IMG/VR virus record: IMGVR_UViG_3300045120_000279
Span: 1-59,289 of that record
Source: a virus
Direction: 5' to 3' (one strand)
Length of the DNA stretch: 59,289 nt
Part shown: positions 11,101-18,317 of the stretch, in pieces
Layout: every line of letters starts with the position of its first letter
Numbering within the stretch: position 1 is the first letter of the stretch
Program-made: the position numbers and the translations under genes
Notes under the pieces: model-generated
What the model was told of the DNA's origin: nothing
What the model saw: the letters and a program-made list of their open reading frames with translations, nothing else
The model's database searches: none

Positions 11101-14034
11101 GAGGGTCGAACAGTTCAGGAGTTGCCGGACTATATCCACAAGGAAGATTGGGACAAGGTCCGCAAGGTGCTGGACGGAATGGGTCGCCGATCAGAGGTTA
11201 TGGGTCCAGTCAGGAATGATGGGGATGCCATGATGCGATTGCAGAGCATGGCCACGGAGCCCGAAAAAGAATGGGACTGGGTGCCAACGCACTACATCGC
11301 CAAAGGTCCAGATTCCGCAATGATGGGCGAGCATTACGGGATCACAACTTCCGAGAAAAATGCCATCAAGGATTTCTTTCGCAAGGCCGCCGGGACTCCG
11401 TTTGGACGAAGGGAGATATTGGACTGGTCGGTGAAGAATGTGTCCGATCCAACCTATCGGCAGCAGCTCAGCGAGCTGCGCAATGATCTCTACCCAACTG
11501 AATCAAAGACCGCCCGATTCCCCATGGAGCAGGGCGAGCTGCCATTCTCCCTGCGCCGCTCCATCCCCAAGAACGCTGGCAAGTTTGTGACCGACGCCAT
11601 CAAGGGTGGCGCGTCCTGGTATGACGAGTGGATGGTGGACCGGATGGAACGCCTGGGTGGCGACAAGGCGGCCGAGGCGGGCAGCGCCATGCGCGGCATC
11701 ATCGACCGGGCCAAGGAAGTTTACGGTGAGCTGACGCCCACGTTGGACCCGGCCAAGACGTTGGCTGCTGGGTCGGAGATGATCGAGAACTCCCGCACGT
11801 TCAAGAAGCTGGGCAAGACGATCAGCGGCATTGTGGGCCAGATTCCCAGCCTCACCCAGCTGCGCGCGGTGCACTGGGCCAACAAGCTCACCGAGACGCC
11901 ACGCTACAAGTGGACGGCCGTCAGCAACGTGGTCGGCATGTTCGAGGGTGGCGCCACCGTGCCACCGTTTGCACAGCGCCTGGCAGACGCGGCCAAGGCG
12001 GCAAACCTGGACATTGGCAAGGCGCTGGAGTCGGTCAGCCACTTCTTCAAGGCGACCGGAAAGTTCCAGCGTAACTTCACCGCTGCCGCCTACGACATTG
12101 TGCGCAACGGTCGTGGGCTGGAGTGGCGGCGCTGGACCAAGGGGCTGGCGCTTGAGAACGGCATGCCCGTGGATGAAGTGCGCCAGATTTTCCGGGACAT
12201 GAAGGAGGAGCTGGACAAGCCCGGCATCGACATTGGCCACCTGGAGAAGATGAACCAGGACTTCAACCGGAAGCTGCCCAAGGTGGTGACCCACCTGAAG
12301 GTGAACGGGATGTGGGAGCCGCTCGTCCACGCCGACCTGTTCAACTACCTGGAGAACACGGCGCAGCGCGCAGCCCATCTGAAGGCTTTCCGGGAAACTT
12401 TTCCCAATACTCCCGCAGGACGGTTGAAGCTGGAAGAGATGCGTAAGTCGGTCAGCACCGAGATGGGTGCCAGCGGTCAGGCGTCGTTCGATGCGCTGAT
12501 CAAGACCATGCAGGGCATCCCGACCGACCAATACACGCCGGGATTCCCGGGGCAGGCTGCACGCACGATCAACAACACTGTGGGCAACCTGCTCGCCAAG
12601 ATGGCACTGACCGGACAGATTTTCGTGCAGCCGGGTGAGAACCTGGCGGGCAGCACGCCGGTGTTCCTGGGCTACAAGAATTACATCCGGGGCATGGCTC
12701 GGATTGCCGAGCTGTATCCCGAGCTGGAGAAGATGGGCGCGGTCAACCGGGCGATGCACGACTTCTCCGTCAACCAGAACTCTCCCATTCGCTCAGCATT
12801 CCGAGCGGCCGGCAACGTGGTGTCCAAGGCGTCCATGCAGCAGGCGTTGAACGAGCTGCAAGAGGCGTCCGCCGCTGCCACCGCCCACGTGGTGGCCGAG
12901 CGCATCTCCACGAACAATCTGACCAAGTGGGAGAAGCGCATGCTGCCGCAGACCTTCAAGGCCATGGGCTTCAACCCGGAAGAGATCGCTGGCATCATGC
13001 AGGGTGACGAGGCATTGCTCGGCCAGTTCGTGCGCAAGGCGGCGGCTTTCCTGACCTCCGGTAACCGAGCCATCTCCGAGGGCAGCAAGATCGGGGCGAA
13101 CCGGCTGGTCAACTCCATCTTCCGGTTCCAGTCCTACCCGATGATGAAGATCAACCAGCTGCGCAAGGTCACCGGCAACATGGCTGAGGCGTGGACCAGC
13201 GGCAACGCGCAGCAGAAGCGGGCGTCCACCGAAATGTTTGCCCGGTTCATGCTGGGCAACACCATGCAGGGTGCGGCTACGGTCGCCATCACATCGCTGT
13301 TCTTCGGTGGGGCCACCGGTCTGGGCATCACCTTGAAGGAGGCGGCCGACCAGAAATTCAAATTTCTGGTGGAGAGTTTCATGGCCACCGCCACCGGCCC
13401 ACTCTACCTGGCCATGCGCGGCATGAAGGACAAGGGCACGCCGGGTGTGACCGACTCCCTATTGCGGATGATCTTCCCCTACTCGGCCACGACCGAGCTG
13501 ATGGACATGACGCAGAGCAAGGGGCGTTACCGGGACCAGGACGTGACCGAACGCATTGGCACGTTCATTGGCGCGCGGACGCCGGGCACGCGGGCGTTGG
13601 CACAGGGGCTGGCGTTGTTTGGACTGTCGCGTGACGACAAGAAGCTGGACACCGCCATGACGGCGTTGTTCCGGTGGAAGCGGGACAAGTTTGGGTTTGA
13701 TGAAAGCCGGCAGTATTTGAAGGACGACCCGTCGAAGGAATTCAAAATCCAGATGCGCAAGGCGGTCATGGCCATGCGGCGTGGTGATGTGGATGCGTTC
13801 CAGGACGCCTACATGGCAGCGGCAGGGGAGAAGGCTGACTTGGGGAAGAAGGGAGGAGTCTCGTTCAGCGCCCGCAAGGTGATGCGGACCGCCACCGGCG
13901 AGCCACTGGACGAGGACCAGAAGGAAGAGTTGCGTCAGCGCATTGGCGATGACGCGGTGGACCGGCTGGAGTATTACGACCTGATGTTGGATGCCGCCGG
14001 CACTGGCACCATGGTCCCAGGTTACGACCAATGA
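5158..14034 (+). CDS. Giant polyvalent internal virion protein (2,958 aa)
   Basis: The ATG at 5158 follows a good ribosome site (GGGAGAATGAG). The product is mostly helical and charged. A short motif of the type (F)S(V/L)RR recurs at residues about 636, 741, 857, 1830, 1962 and 2130, at what look like domain borders. Similar FSxRR linkers occur in large polyvalent phage proteins. Residues 497-501 read EENIH inside a hydrophobic helix, a possible degenerate metallopeptidase helix. A Gly-rich hydrophobic segment at about 2703-2726 could insert in a membrane. Two copies of the genome-wide palindrome encode LPRNSEV at 39-45 and 1574-1580. Role: probably ejected with DNA, perhaps carrying host-directed or cell-wall activities. 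Individual domains are not assigned. Confidence 0.7.
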   Translation: MPTDWSEFTADDSAAAAGVDWSQFEADTNAVAKAPAPALPRNSEVAPQDTSNYFLNPPPSPTSPELEGIYAKARKDARPTKAQLADQQAEIAARGEVGLTDYLASPFTAAARIGWKATGRALQGLDALAASTPPGILNDMEFDPEWDKKRAAMTPEQKRKELEAGPLFQFGQGMHDTAGESFVNVDPEGIPTKLGEGAGGFLPAVLTGPLAPAVFGLQTAGEQLTQGYDELIKQGADPGTAADTAAKRAVQNGTMQGLLFEFLPKPLKSIGDTALDKLAYEGTKRWLAGRVANTAKGAAFGAGTQVAANLSNEHPWYEGIGEAAAGMALIDAIMPRGMTKAEVKEYRQNALDADITRQQVEFNITREAFRKHLREKAQLTDEHLGELDRLQYAVKKGDTLTPEQADRLKALEFLTGAEKNVLLPEQKAMVDQVAKEQGIDWREQTEEGMGHDQYTGRVAYYDTKAGKVVINPAELSLVMSGIKPARRKAYLESLLAEENIHGMVTDKQAVDFVRNATLAEKEAAVRRYTGTASGRTLEEGKKISEVELGHEMIRAKIQQLMGIKPTELASSSAGLHRELTAGLLKIENIIQAVREVAARENKDKPVNLQNAILETVWHKINTVKEQAGVDRENQPFSVRRSDVEAMTPEEQSKLGHKAGIEYGITLGKDDVPALEKSYNQAQEEMGKIFEGGYDQSKEKKWAAAFGRSNFYGGALQGATKGEHKAAAGNYDLYVKSQQQPASVRRPDYSKTEGDIEDHLKTVEQGIHFVSTLMGKPKELREEADKLESFIMDRIHDIDEKEGTNYHEDAPPSEFSVKMPDELMDLSPGIHNLEQALEWVGRLRHREIVNRTDQQGFSPASLRRGEKLKDRLQRQAAELRLRKLEAEGVPIPEELKKTLGLREHGTVEQPTPVPPEERTSTNFPRLTSKTMEAEAEAEINRPTNAKGKLKMAEAKSEIGRNNPAPGEKVSRMRVEAERPSFDRFAKKMRDVTVDVKKEQLQEIWADRVWGELTKASPERLAELRKALGLEGKYGSRAMGEDPLGRRDITGPEKAPEVTSEQAMRQREILRKRIAKLEEDAKQKLRDADNYEANVTEESAKPREGELFGATDQGQALRQQAFELRYKATVMRRSLEAAGDESRTLRRKADVRPMTHVPMGEVLKEASGEAKKRLTELQSQLKSMEDAGVPSDDKDVIRVENEIEDLQQKVRGESGVLNRPNRPAERAGMAGVSQAAYRQKVIRAIAQQLIGESYKHENRRANMDRTEISVDDVDFTNKKTQVGSYYEITPGDLEIKRDAHGNVPDITPPLLAKILRDQARGKNTDPESASRRVLVVVGPDNKVHLLSVYNDAGRTMVTDPEVRGSHRPYRELTSGFIKKYHPVSTLLLKDPVKGLRQELTGMAEFRDRIGQEAKERSEVGDNLLEGLHPEQHDVEGTAGLEGNMGLFQGPKAGNMDLEQRNPALHSKAPLSRLEAFMVSKYESTREVRDAIEDLQLNLKEGRKLSPRGVVLVNAFRKISERIEAGRKMNPEISSDPELSQQQTIDRVANRLMWFNQSPTPVKAMLREFGSQLPESLPRNSEVGREIQTPPKYSPNLHRAFRRGSDKPMLPRVPIKPPTRQDVFAGPFQRKAAPSGELGADRPYIPEGMKAEAPGEREAGIKEERGYQLEEMRDRALRNVIRTMRKRGKVVPVDVALKNIGDMTPSDIAEMKLRGPMSTRRVEIPTDLTWIGKAENLSDMFRRFQRAASMALENKDKGQSLKMAKQALDWFEIYHEQMRQGLRDEEFTTKIPGPDSQAESEFQDKVRQAIPLAEQAKKVLADWIKREEGEQSFPASVRRDYVHDLTGAQEKKVPFTPTSNYWMDRDGNVYKVLDHEDGAYKIIQSSDNKSTTKGFSDTSELIHKRGFARIALDRDRNYGVFVQANDITPSQRKALKRISEDHNIGVTWDQWPGGKQELFKPWSPSSVRREKIKRYWDPDVENRGEGRTVQELPDYIHKEDWDKVRKVLDGMGRRSEVMGPVRNDGDAMMRLQSMATEPEKEWDWVPTHYIAKGPDSAMMGEHYGITTSEKNAIKDFFRKAAGTPFGRREILDWSVKNVSDPTYRQQLSELRNDLYPTESKTARFPMEQGELPFSLRRSIPKNAGKFVTDAIKGGASWYDEWMVDRMERLGGDKAAEAGSAMRGIIDRAKEVYGELTPTLDPAKTLAAGSEMIENSRTFKKLGKTISGIVGQIPSLTQLRAVHWANKLTETPRYKWTAVSNVVGMFEGGATVPPFAQRLADAAKAANLDIGKALESVSHFFKATGKFQRNFTAAAYDIVRNGRGLEWRRWTKGLALENGMPVDEVRQIFRDMKEELDKPGIDIGHLEKMNQDFNRKLPKVVTHLKVNGMWEPLVHADLFNYLENTAQRAAHLKAFRETFPNTPAGRLKLEEMRKSVSTEMGASGQASFDALIKTMQGIPTDQYTPGFPGQAARTINNTVGNLLAKMALTGQIFVQPGENLAGSTPVFLGYKNYIRGMARIAELYPELEKMGAVNRAMHDFSVNQNSPIRSAFRAAGNVVSKASMQQALNELQEASAAATAHVVAERISTNNLTKWEKRMLPQTFKAMGFNPEEIAGIMQGDEALLGQFVRKAAAFLTSGNRAISEGSKIGANRLVNSIFRFQSYPMMKINQLRKVTGNMAEAWTSGNAQQKRASTEMFARFMLGNTMQGAATVAITSLFFGGATGLGITLKEAADQKFKFLVESFMATATGPLYLAMRGMKDKGTPGVTDSLLRMIFPYSATTELMDMTQSKGRYRDQDVTERIGTFIGARTPGTRALAQGLALFGLSRDDKKLDTAMTALFRWKRDKFGFDESRQYLKDDPSKEFKIQMRKAVMAMRRGDVDAFQDAYMAAAGEKADLGKKGGVSFSARKVMRTATGEPLDEDQKEELRQRIGDDAVDRLEYYDLMLDAAGTGTMVPGYDQ
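5272..5293. repeat. Dispersed palindrome, 22-bp in-gene copy
   Basis: Arms CTACCTCGG and CCGAGGTAG around AATT inside the giant virion gene, read LPRNSEV, in a Pro/Ala-rich linker near the N-terminus. Confidence 0.95.
9877..9898. repeat. Dispersed palindrome, second copy in giant gene
   Basis: Same 22 bp in the same reading frame (LPRNSEV), 4,605 bases from the first copy. Confidence 0.95.
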
Positions 14035-14037
14035 TTT

Positions 14038-14175
14038 ATGCCAAAAGCCTACATTAAAATGCGTGACGCCATGAAGAAAGAGTATGGCGCCAAACGTGGA
14101 ACTGTGATCGCCGCCAAGACCTGGAACAAAGCCCACAAGGGCACAGGTCAGACGGTGGGTCGTGGCCGCCGCTAG
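14038..14175 (+). CDS. Small basic protein, 45 aa
   Basis: ATG at 14038, three bases after the giant gene. The 45-residue product contains KMRDAMKKEYGAKRGTVIAA and ends GTGQTVGRGRR. It is strongly basic with a helix followed by a Gly/Arg tail, which suits nucleic-acid binding or packaging with DNA. Its stop codon TAG (14173-14175) overlaps, on the other strand, the stop of the convergent gene that ends at 14172. No family recognised. Confidence 0.55.
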   Translation: MPKAYIKMRDAMKKEYGAKRGTVIAAKTWNKAHKGTGQTVGRGRR

Positions 14176-14372
14176 AGCCGGGGCATTGTATCGCCACCCA
14201 GTTCCGACAGCAGACGGCAGGCATCCTTGTGGGACGCCTGCGTCAGCTGCCAGAGGGTGAGCGCCGTGCCGCGTGTGACCGTCTCCTTTGCCATGGCCTC
14301 CATGAAGGCGCATGACTTTTTCTGGGAGGCAATGATCTCCTGGAACAGGCGCTGTCGTTCAGGTGCGGTCAT
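14172..14372 (-). CDS. Hypothetical protein, 66 aa
   Basis: Helical 66-residue protein (ERQRLFQEIIASQKKS ... TLWQLTQASHKDACRLL). It is the last gene of the long minus-strand run. It starts directly at the end of the preceding gene, and its stop overlaps that of the plus-strand 45-aa gene. I see no motif and propose no function. Confidence 0.5.
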   Translation of the reverse strand: MTAPERQRLFQEIIASQKKSCAFMEAMAKETVTRGTALTLWQLTQASHKDACRLLSELGGDTMPRL

Positions 14373-14552
14373 TCAATTCTCCTGATGCAACGCCAGCGAG
14401 CGGGGCTCCGCTGGGTTGGTGATCTCAATGATGTCATAGGCCCCGTTCTTCATCATGTTCAGCGCCTCTTCCGGGCTGAGCGGATGCTCCAACGTCAGGT
14501 GATTCCACAGCTTGAGCCGGGAGTCCACCGTGAGGTAGTGGTATTTTTTCAT
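14373..14552 (-). CDS. Hypothetical protein, 59 aa
   Basis: The chosen start is the ATG at 14552, which overlaps the upstream RusA-like gene stop as ATGA. A longer frame to 14639 would add a His-rich stretch lying inside that gene. Product begins MKKYHYLTVDSRLKLWNHL and contains PLSPEEALNMMKNGAYDIIEI. It is small, soluble and mixed alpha/beta, of unknown role. Coupling to the RusA-like gene suggests co-expression in replication or recombination. Confidence 0.5.
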   Translation of the reverse strand: MKKYHYLTVDSRLKLWNHLTLEHPLSPEEALNMMKNGAYDIIEITNPAEPRSLALHQEN

Positions 14553-14941
14553 GCGGTGGTGATGATGGTTATTTCCGTGCGCTCCTCTTTTTCCGTGTGA
14601 ACCTTTTCGGAGCAGACCCGTCCAGTGAGCACACACCATTTGTCGTCTGGGATGACCTCAGCTTGGACAAGTAGGTCCTGTATTGCCTTGATGTCGTATC
14701 CGTCATAATCGCAGGGGCGCGTGGAGTAGACGACAAATGTGATCTCAAAGCGTTTTGCAGTGCCATACCAGCACGGCGCTTCTCCCTCACCAATACCGAC
14801 CAGTGGACCCCTTTGAGTTGGTTGCGGGTGCACGGCACATACCCCGGCAGAACCAGGGTGAACTTTGGTCTCGTCTTCATGTTTTACTTGGTCTTCGATT
14901 CGTTTTCTGAGTTTGGGGTCGAGGGTGGATAACTTGATCAC
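14549..14941 (-). CDS. RusA-like Holliday junction resolvase, reading frame interrupted
   Basis: The frame opens at a GTG (14941) overlapping the primase stop as GTGA, with a plausible N-terminus (MIKLSTLDPKLRKRIEDQ). The C-terminal half resembles RusA: EITFVVYSTRPCDYDGYDI followed by an LLVQAEVIPDDKW-type segment, with the acidic residues that bind metal. The expected RusA N-terminal strand (FTLVLPGYVPCTRNQLKGVH) lies in another frame, from about 14880 to 14750. A full resolvase therefore needs a shift into that frame and a -1 shift back near an AAAA run at about 14758. This could be two sequencing errors, compensating mutations, or recoding. Resolvases of this type cut recombination junctions before packaging. 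Confidence 0.55.
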   Translation of the reverse strand: MIKLSTLDPKLRKRIEDQVKHEDETKVHPGSAGVCAVHPQPTQRGPLVGIGEGEAPCWYGTAKRFEITFVVYSTRPCDYDGYDIKAIQDLLVQAEVIPDDKWCVLTGRVCSEKVHTEKEERTEITIITTA

Positions 14942-15771
14942 GGCTTCCTCCAGATCAGTTGACTGGTCATGCTGTCGAAGTGTTGCTTGGTCCCACCCTT
15001 CTGCACGAACCCGCGCAGGTCCTTGGTGGGCAGGGTAAGGATGCAGCTCGGAATTCCGAGGTGCTCCGAAAGGCCGATGGCGCCTTGAATTCCCGGGTTG
15101 ACCACATGGCCGTTGACCTCCCGGTCGTTGTCCACGTCGGCCACGATGACCGCGCGACGCACGTGAGTATTCTTGATGTAATCCTGGAGCATGAAGATGC
15201 CCCCAGAGCAGTTGAACCGGCCAATGGGCAGCAGCCCGATGGATAGGCCGGCCGCACAGTCAGTCGGCCCCTCCACGATGACGATCTCCGACTTCTCGGG
15301 GATGCCACCCGGAATGAACAGGCCGTTGTGGCCTCCGGGATTGCACCACTTCTTGCCGTCCATGGCCCGCATACGGATGCCAATGAGGTGGCCCTTGCCG
15401 TCACGCATTGGGAAGCCCAGCACGTCGGCCCGGTGAGCCCGCACGCAGCCCAGCAACTGCAACGAGTCAGCCCTGACTCCGATTTGAGCGGCGGCGTGTT
15501 CCAGGTGCTGGAATGTGGTTCCAGACAGCCAGCGGTTGTAAATTTCCGAGCTGTTAAAAAGTGGCTCAGGTTTTTTACGCGCGGGCCGTGTGGGGATTTG
15601 ATAGCTGCCGTTCTTGGCGTGCAGGTAGCCGACGGTGCCGTCGGTGAATACTTTCTGGCGAGAGCTGGTAACCCGCATGCAGATGTCAATGTCGATGCCG
15701 CTGAGGCACCAGGTGTCCTTGCTGCATACCTTGCAGGGATGGGCCCGTCCCACCCGGGTGAACTTACTCAC
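14938..15771 (-). CDS. Primase-like Zn-finger/TOPRIM protein
   Basis: 277 residues from the GTG at 15771, which overlaps the upstream gene by eight bases. The N-terminus has a zinc-binding CKVCSKDTWC cluster, followed by about 100 residues matching the linker of DnaG-type primases. A TOPRIM core follows: VIVEGPTDCAAGLSIG supplies the conserved Glu, and VIVADVDND supplies the DxD motif. It probably primes lagging-strand synthesis, working with the helicase and SSB-like proteins encoded just upstream. The frame crosses a 14-bp core of the dispersed palindrome, read as LGIPS. No helicase domain is fused. Confidence 0.75.
   Translation of the reverse strand: MSKFTRVGRAHPCKVCSKDTWCLSGIDIDICMRVTSSRQKVFTDGTVGYLHAKNGSYQIPTRPARKKPEPLFNSSEIYNRWLSGTTFQHLEHAAAQIGVRADSLQLLGCVRAHRADVLGFPMRDGKGHLIGIRMRAMDGKKWCNPGGHNGLFIPGGIPEKSEIVIVEGPTDCAAGLSIGLLPIGRFNCSGGIFMLQDYIKNTHVRRAVIVADVDNDREVNGHVVNPGIQGAIGLSEHLGIPSCILTLPTKDLRGFVQKGGTKQHFDSMTSQLIWRKP
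15047..15060. repeat. Dispersed palindrome core, 14 bp
   Basis: CTCGGAATTCCGAG within the primase-like gene, read as LGIPS on the minus strand. Confidence 0.85.
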
Positions 15772-16051
15772 TCTTGGCCTCCTCCGGTGGTTGTAGGTTG
15801 AGCTGGAGCGTGCGCATCTCCGCCAAGATTTCCTTGAGGGTGGCCAGACGCCCTTCGCGCCAAGCCACCTCACGAGTGAGAATCTTAATGTCCTCCCGCA
15901 GACCCGATATGCGGTTGCCCTCCATGGTGTCACGCAGGCGGGTGCACAACAGGTCCTTGTTGACGATCTCCTGATTGGTCTGGACGATCTCGTTGAGGTA
16001 GCGGTCGATCAGCTCCACCACCTCCGCCTCGTCCTTGTAGAATCGCTTCAT
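15764..16051 (-). CDS. Coiled-coil protein, 95 aa
   Basis: 95 residues, highly charged, with long amphipathic helices (VVELIDRYLNEIVQTNQEIV; REDIKILTREVAWREGRLAT). It overlaps the ligase-like gene as ATGA upstream and the primase-like gene by eight bases downstream. Its position inside the replication block suggests an accessory to those enzymes. No family recognised. Confidence 0.6.
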   Translation of the reverse strand: MKRFYKDEAEVVELIDRYLNEIVQTNQEIVNKDLLCTRLRDTMEGNRISGLREDIKILTREVAWREGRLATLKEILAEMRTLQLNLQPPEEAKSE

Positions 16052-16275
16052 GGGAAAACAGTTGGGGGATAAGCTTTGGGGTTGGAAACCATCTTTTTGG
16101 CAAGACTGGCAATCTCGGAAGAATAGCTCGATGCAATGTCACTTCCGCCATTTCCATCAAGGCCATTTCGCTCGCAGAACTTGTCATATTCGTAGTCACT
16201 CCAAACTGACTCACTCAACACGTAATAACAGTATTGATGCGCCAGCATGATGTCTTTTGCTGTTGGTTTTTTCAT
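16048..16275 (-). CDS. DNA ligase (NAD+) Ia-domain-like small protein
   Basis: 75 residues from the ATG at 16275. A longer frame upstream is Arg/Pro/Thr-rich and reads as a shadow of the SSB-like gene. The N-terminus AKDIMLAHQYCYYVLSES then WSDYEYDKF closely resembles the Ia domain of bacterial LigA, the helical NMN-binding module with the pattern YYxLxxPxxSDxEYD. The adenylation, OB and zinc domains are absent. It could bind NAD+/NMN, act as a decoy of host ligase, or be a relic. Located between SSB-like and primase-like genes. Confidence 0.55.
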   Translation of the reverse strand: MKKPTAKDIMLAHQYCYYVLSESVWSDYEYDKFCERNGLDGNGGSDIASSYSSEIASLAKKMVSNPKAYPPTVFP

Positions 16276-16279
16276 GGGT

Positions 16280-16672
16280 TCAAAACGGAACGTCGTCGTC
16301 TTTGGTGTCCGAGGCGTTGCCGTGGTCAACCGTAGGAGCTGCCGGCGGTCGGTCGTTGGTCCGGCGCTTGGTTGAGTCAGAGGCGTTGCCCAGGATGGCG
16401 GTCTCCACCTTGGCGTCCCGCTCCTCCTTGGTCTTGTCTTCGGCAATGAAGTGCGTCTGGTCGTCACGCCAGTCGCCGAACTGGGATGGCTTCTTGTCGA
16501 AGGCCACCAGGTCCAGGTAGTAGGGCGTGTGGCCATCCTTCTCCCTGCCCACGAAGATGCGGGCTTCCGTGATGTCGAGGAACGTGCCGAACTTGCCGTC
16601 GGGACGTTGCTTGGTGCCTTTGACTACTTTCACTCCGGTCATTTTTGCGAGGTCGATTTTAATTTTGATCAT
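16280..16672 (-). CDS. Single-stranded DNA-binding protein-like
   Basis: 130 residues. An N-terminal beta-rich part (about 1-80) is followed by a disordered charged/Pro region and the acidic tip DTKDDDVPF. That tip is the hallmark of SSB proteins, where the C-terminal acidic-Phe tail recruits replication and recombination partners. The OB-fold itself is divergent. It lies between the SF2 helicase and the ligase-Ia-like gene. Likely role: coating ssDNA during phage replication and RecT-type recombination. Confidence 0.6.
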   Translation of the reverse strand: MIKIKIDLAKMTGVKVVKGTKQRPDGKFGTFLDITEARIFVGREKDGHTPYYLDLVAFDKKPSQFGDWRDDQTHFIAEDKTKEERDAKVETAILGNASDSTKRRTNDRPPAAPTVDHGNASDTKDDDVPF

Positions 16673-16679
16673 GGGTTTC

Positions 16680-18317
16680 CTATCGCTTCCATCCGTTGTT
16701 TGCGAGGGAGTTCAGGGCGTTGGAAGCCGCCTCGAAGCTCATGTTTGGGTCGTTGTAGCCGTAGCGTCTGAGAGTGGCAACCTGCTTGATGGTTGCCAGC
16801 TTTTTGTTCATGCGCTCGAACATGGCATTGAGCACCTGACGCGCGTGGGCGTAGGGCATCTGGTCTGGGTTCATGCCGGCCCGCAGGAGGACAGCCTTCT
16901 GCTTGTCGGATAGCTGCTTTCCCTGGTCCCAGCCACGCTCCTTGACGGGCGTGAGTTGGAGCAGGTCGAACGGGTCGATGGTCTTGGTGTTGAACCTGGC
17001 CTTGGCCACCACTCTGGCCTTGCGGGCCTCCTCGGCCAGTCGCCGGGCCTCGATCTCGTCCCTGATCTTCTGCTCCTCGGCGTCCAGGGCGTCCGTGATC
17101 CGCACCGCACCACCAGTCTCCTTGGCCTTGGCAATGGCCATCTCTACCGCCCGGTCACTGACCTTACCGCCCAGAATGTCGGCTGCGCTGATCAGTTTGT
17201 GCCTTCCAGAGTTCCCCACGAAGTCCACAATGAGGCAGGAGGGCTTGCCTGAGGCCGCTATGGCCGCTAGGCGGCCTTCTGGAGTCGGGATGCCATCAAC
17301 CAGTCCAGGAAGGGTCCTGGTCGCTCTACCGGCCATCTGAGCGTAGAGGGAACGGCTTTTGGTGGGCCTGGCCATGATGATAACCTCCACCCCAGGGTCG
17401 TCGAACCCCTCGGTCAGGACGCCGCAGTTCACAATGACCTGCACCTCTCCCCGCTGGAACGCAGCCAGCATGTCCCGCCGCTCGTCCTTGTTGGTCTTGC
17501 CGCATACCCAGTTGGCCATGCCCTGCCGGTGGCGGTTGAAGATGTTGCACAGCATCTCGGCCTGGGCCACGCCAGCGGTGAACACAATGGCCCGCCGCTT
17601 GCCCACAATGTCGATGGTGGCCGACGCCACGCCTTGTAGCTTGTCCTCGGCTTCCATGACCTTGGCCAGGTCGGCCTGGTTCAGATCACCAGCCGTGGTG
17701 CGCATGTCTCCGAAGTCCAGACCAGCAATGCTGACAAACTGCTGGTCAATGGGCACTAGCCAGCCGCCGTGAATGAGGTCCAGGATTTCAATGTCCATGG
17801 CCACCGTCTCGAATATCTGGCCAAGCGCCTCCTCGTCCGTGCGGTCGGGTGTGGCGGTGACGCCCAGAATCTTGATCTCGGGATTCCGAGCCTTGTAGTA
17901 GGCCATCACCCGTCGGTAGCTGTCGGCCGTGCTGTGATGGCACTCGTCGAAGATAAGGACTCCAAAGTCCTTGGGGTCGAACTGCCGCATGCGCTCGCCG
18001 GAGTTCTGGGTCTGCACCGTGGAGACAATGACCGGCATTTCACCGAGCAGGTCAGCCTCGGATCGGAAGTCGCCCATCTCCACGCCGCACTCCAGCCCGG
18101 TGACAGACTTGATCTTGTTACGCGCCTGCCAGATCAACTCCTCCCGGTGTGCTATGACCATGGCCCGTCTGGGCTGCATTGATTGAATGACCATGGCGAA
18201 CACCATGGTCTTGCCACCGCCGGTTGGAAGAACTGCAACCGTTGATGTTACACTTTTCCACTCCTCGATGATGTTGTCGTGCGTTTCGGTCTGGTAATCC
18301 CTGGGTTGGAATTTCAT
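16680..18317 (-). CDS. SF2 DEAD/DEAH helicase (UvsW/RadD-like)
   Basis: 545 residues. Walker A PTGGGKT at 31-37, motif II DECHH at 124-128, motif III-like VTATP at about 153, and motif VI MAGRATR in the second RecA lobe. Motif order and spacing match SF2 helicases of the type I restriction R-subunit/RadD/UvsW group. A helical C-terminal extension of about 150 residues follows. Such enzymes remodel branched DNA or drive fork restart. It overlaps the ParB-like gene upstream by four bases. Confidence 0.85.
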   Translation of the reverse strand: MKFQPRDYQTETHDNIIEEWKSVTSTVAVLPTGGGKTMVFAMVIQSMQPRRAMVIAHREELIWQARNKIKSVTGLECGVEMGDFRSEADLLGEMPVIVSTVQTQNSGERMRQFDPKDFGVLIFDECHHSTADSYRRVMAYYKARNPEIKILGVTATPDRTDEEALGQIFETVAMDIEILDLIHGGWLVPIDQQFVSIAGLDFGDMRTTAGDLNQADLAKVMEAEDKLQGVASATIDIVGKRRAIVFTAGVAQAEMLCNIFNRHRQGMANWVCGKTNKDERRDMLAAFQRGEVQVIVNCGVLTEGFDDPGVEVIIMARPTKSRSLYAQMAGRATRTLPGLVDGIPTPEGRLAAIAASGKPSCLIVDFVGNSGRHKLISAADILGGKVSDRAVEMAIAKAKETGGAVRITDALDAEEQKIRDEIEARRLAEEARKARVVAKARFNTKTIDPFDLLQLTPVKERGWDQGKQLSDKQKAVLLRAGMNPDQMPYAHARQVLNAMFERMNKKLATIKQVATLRRYGYNDPNMSFEAASNALNSLANNGWKR

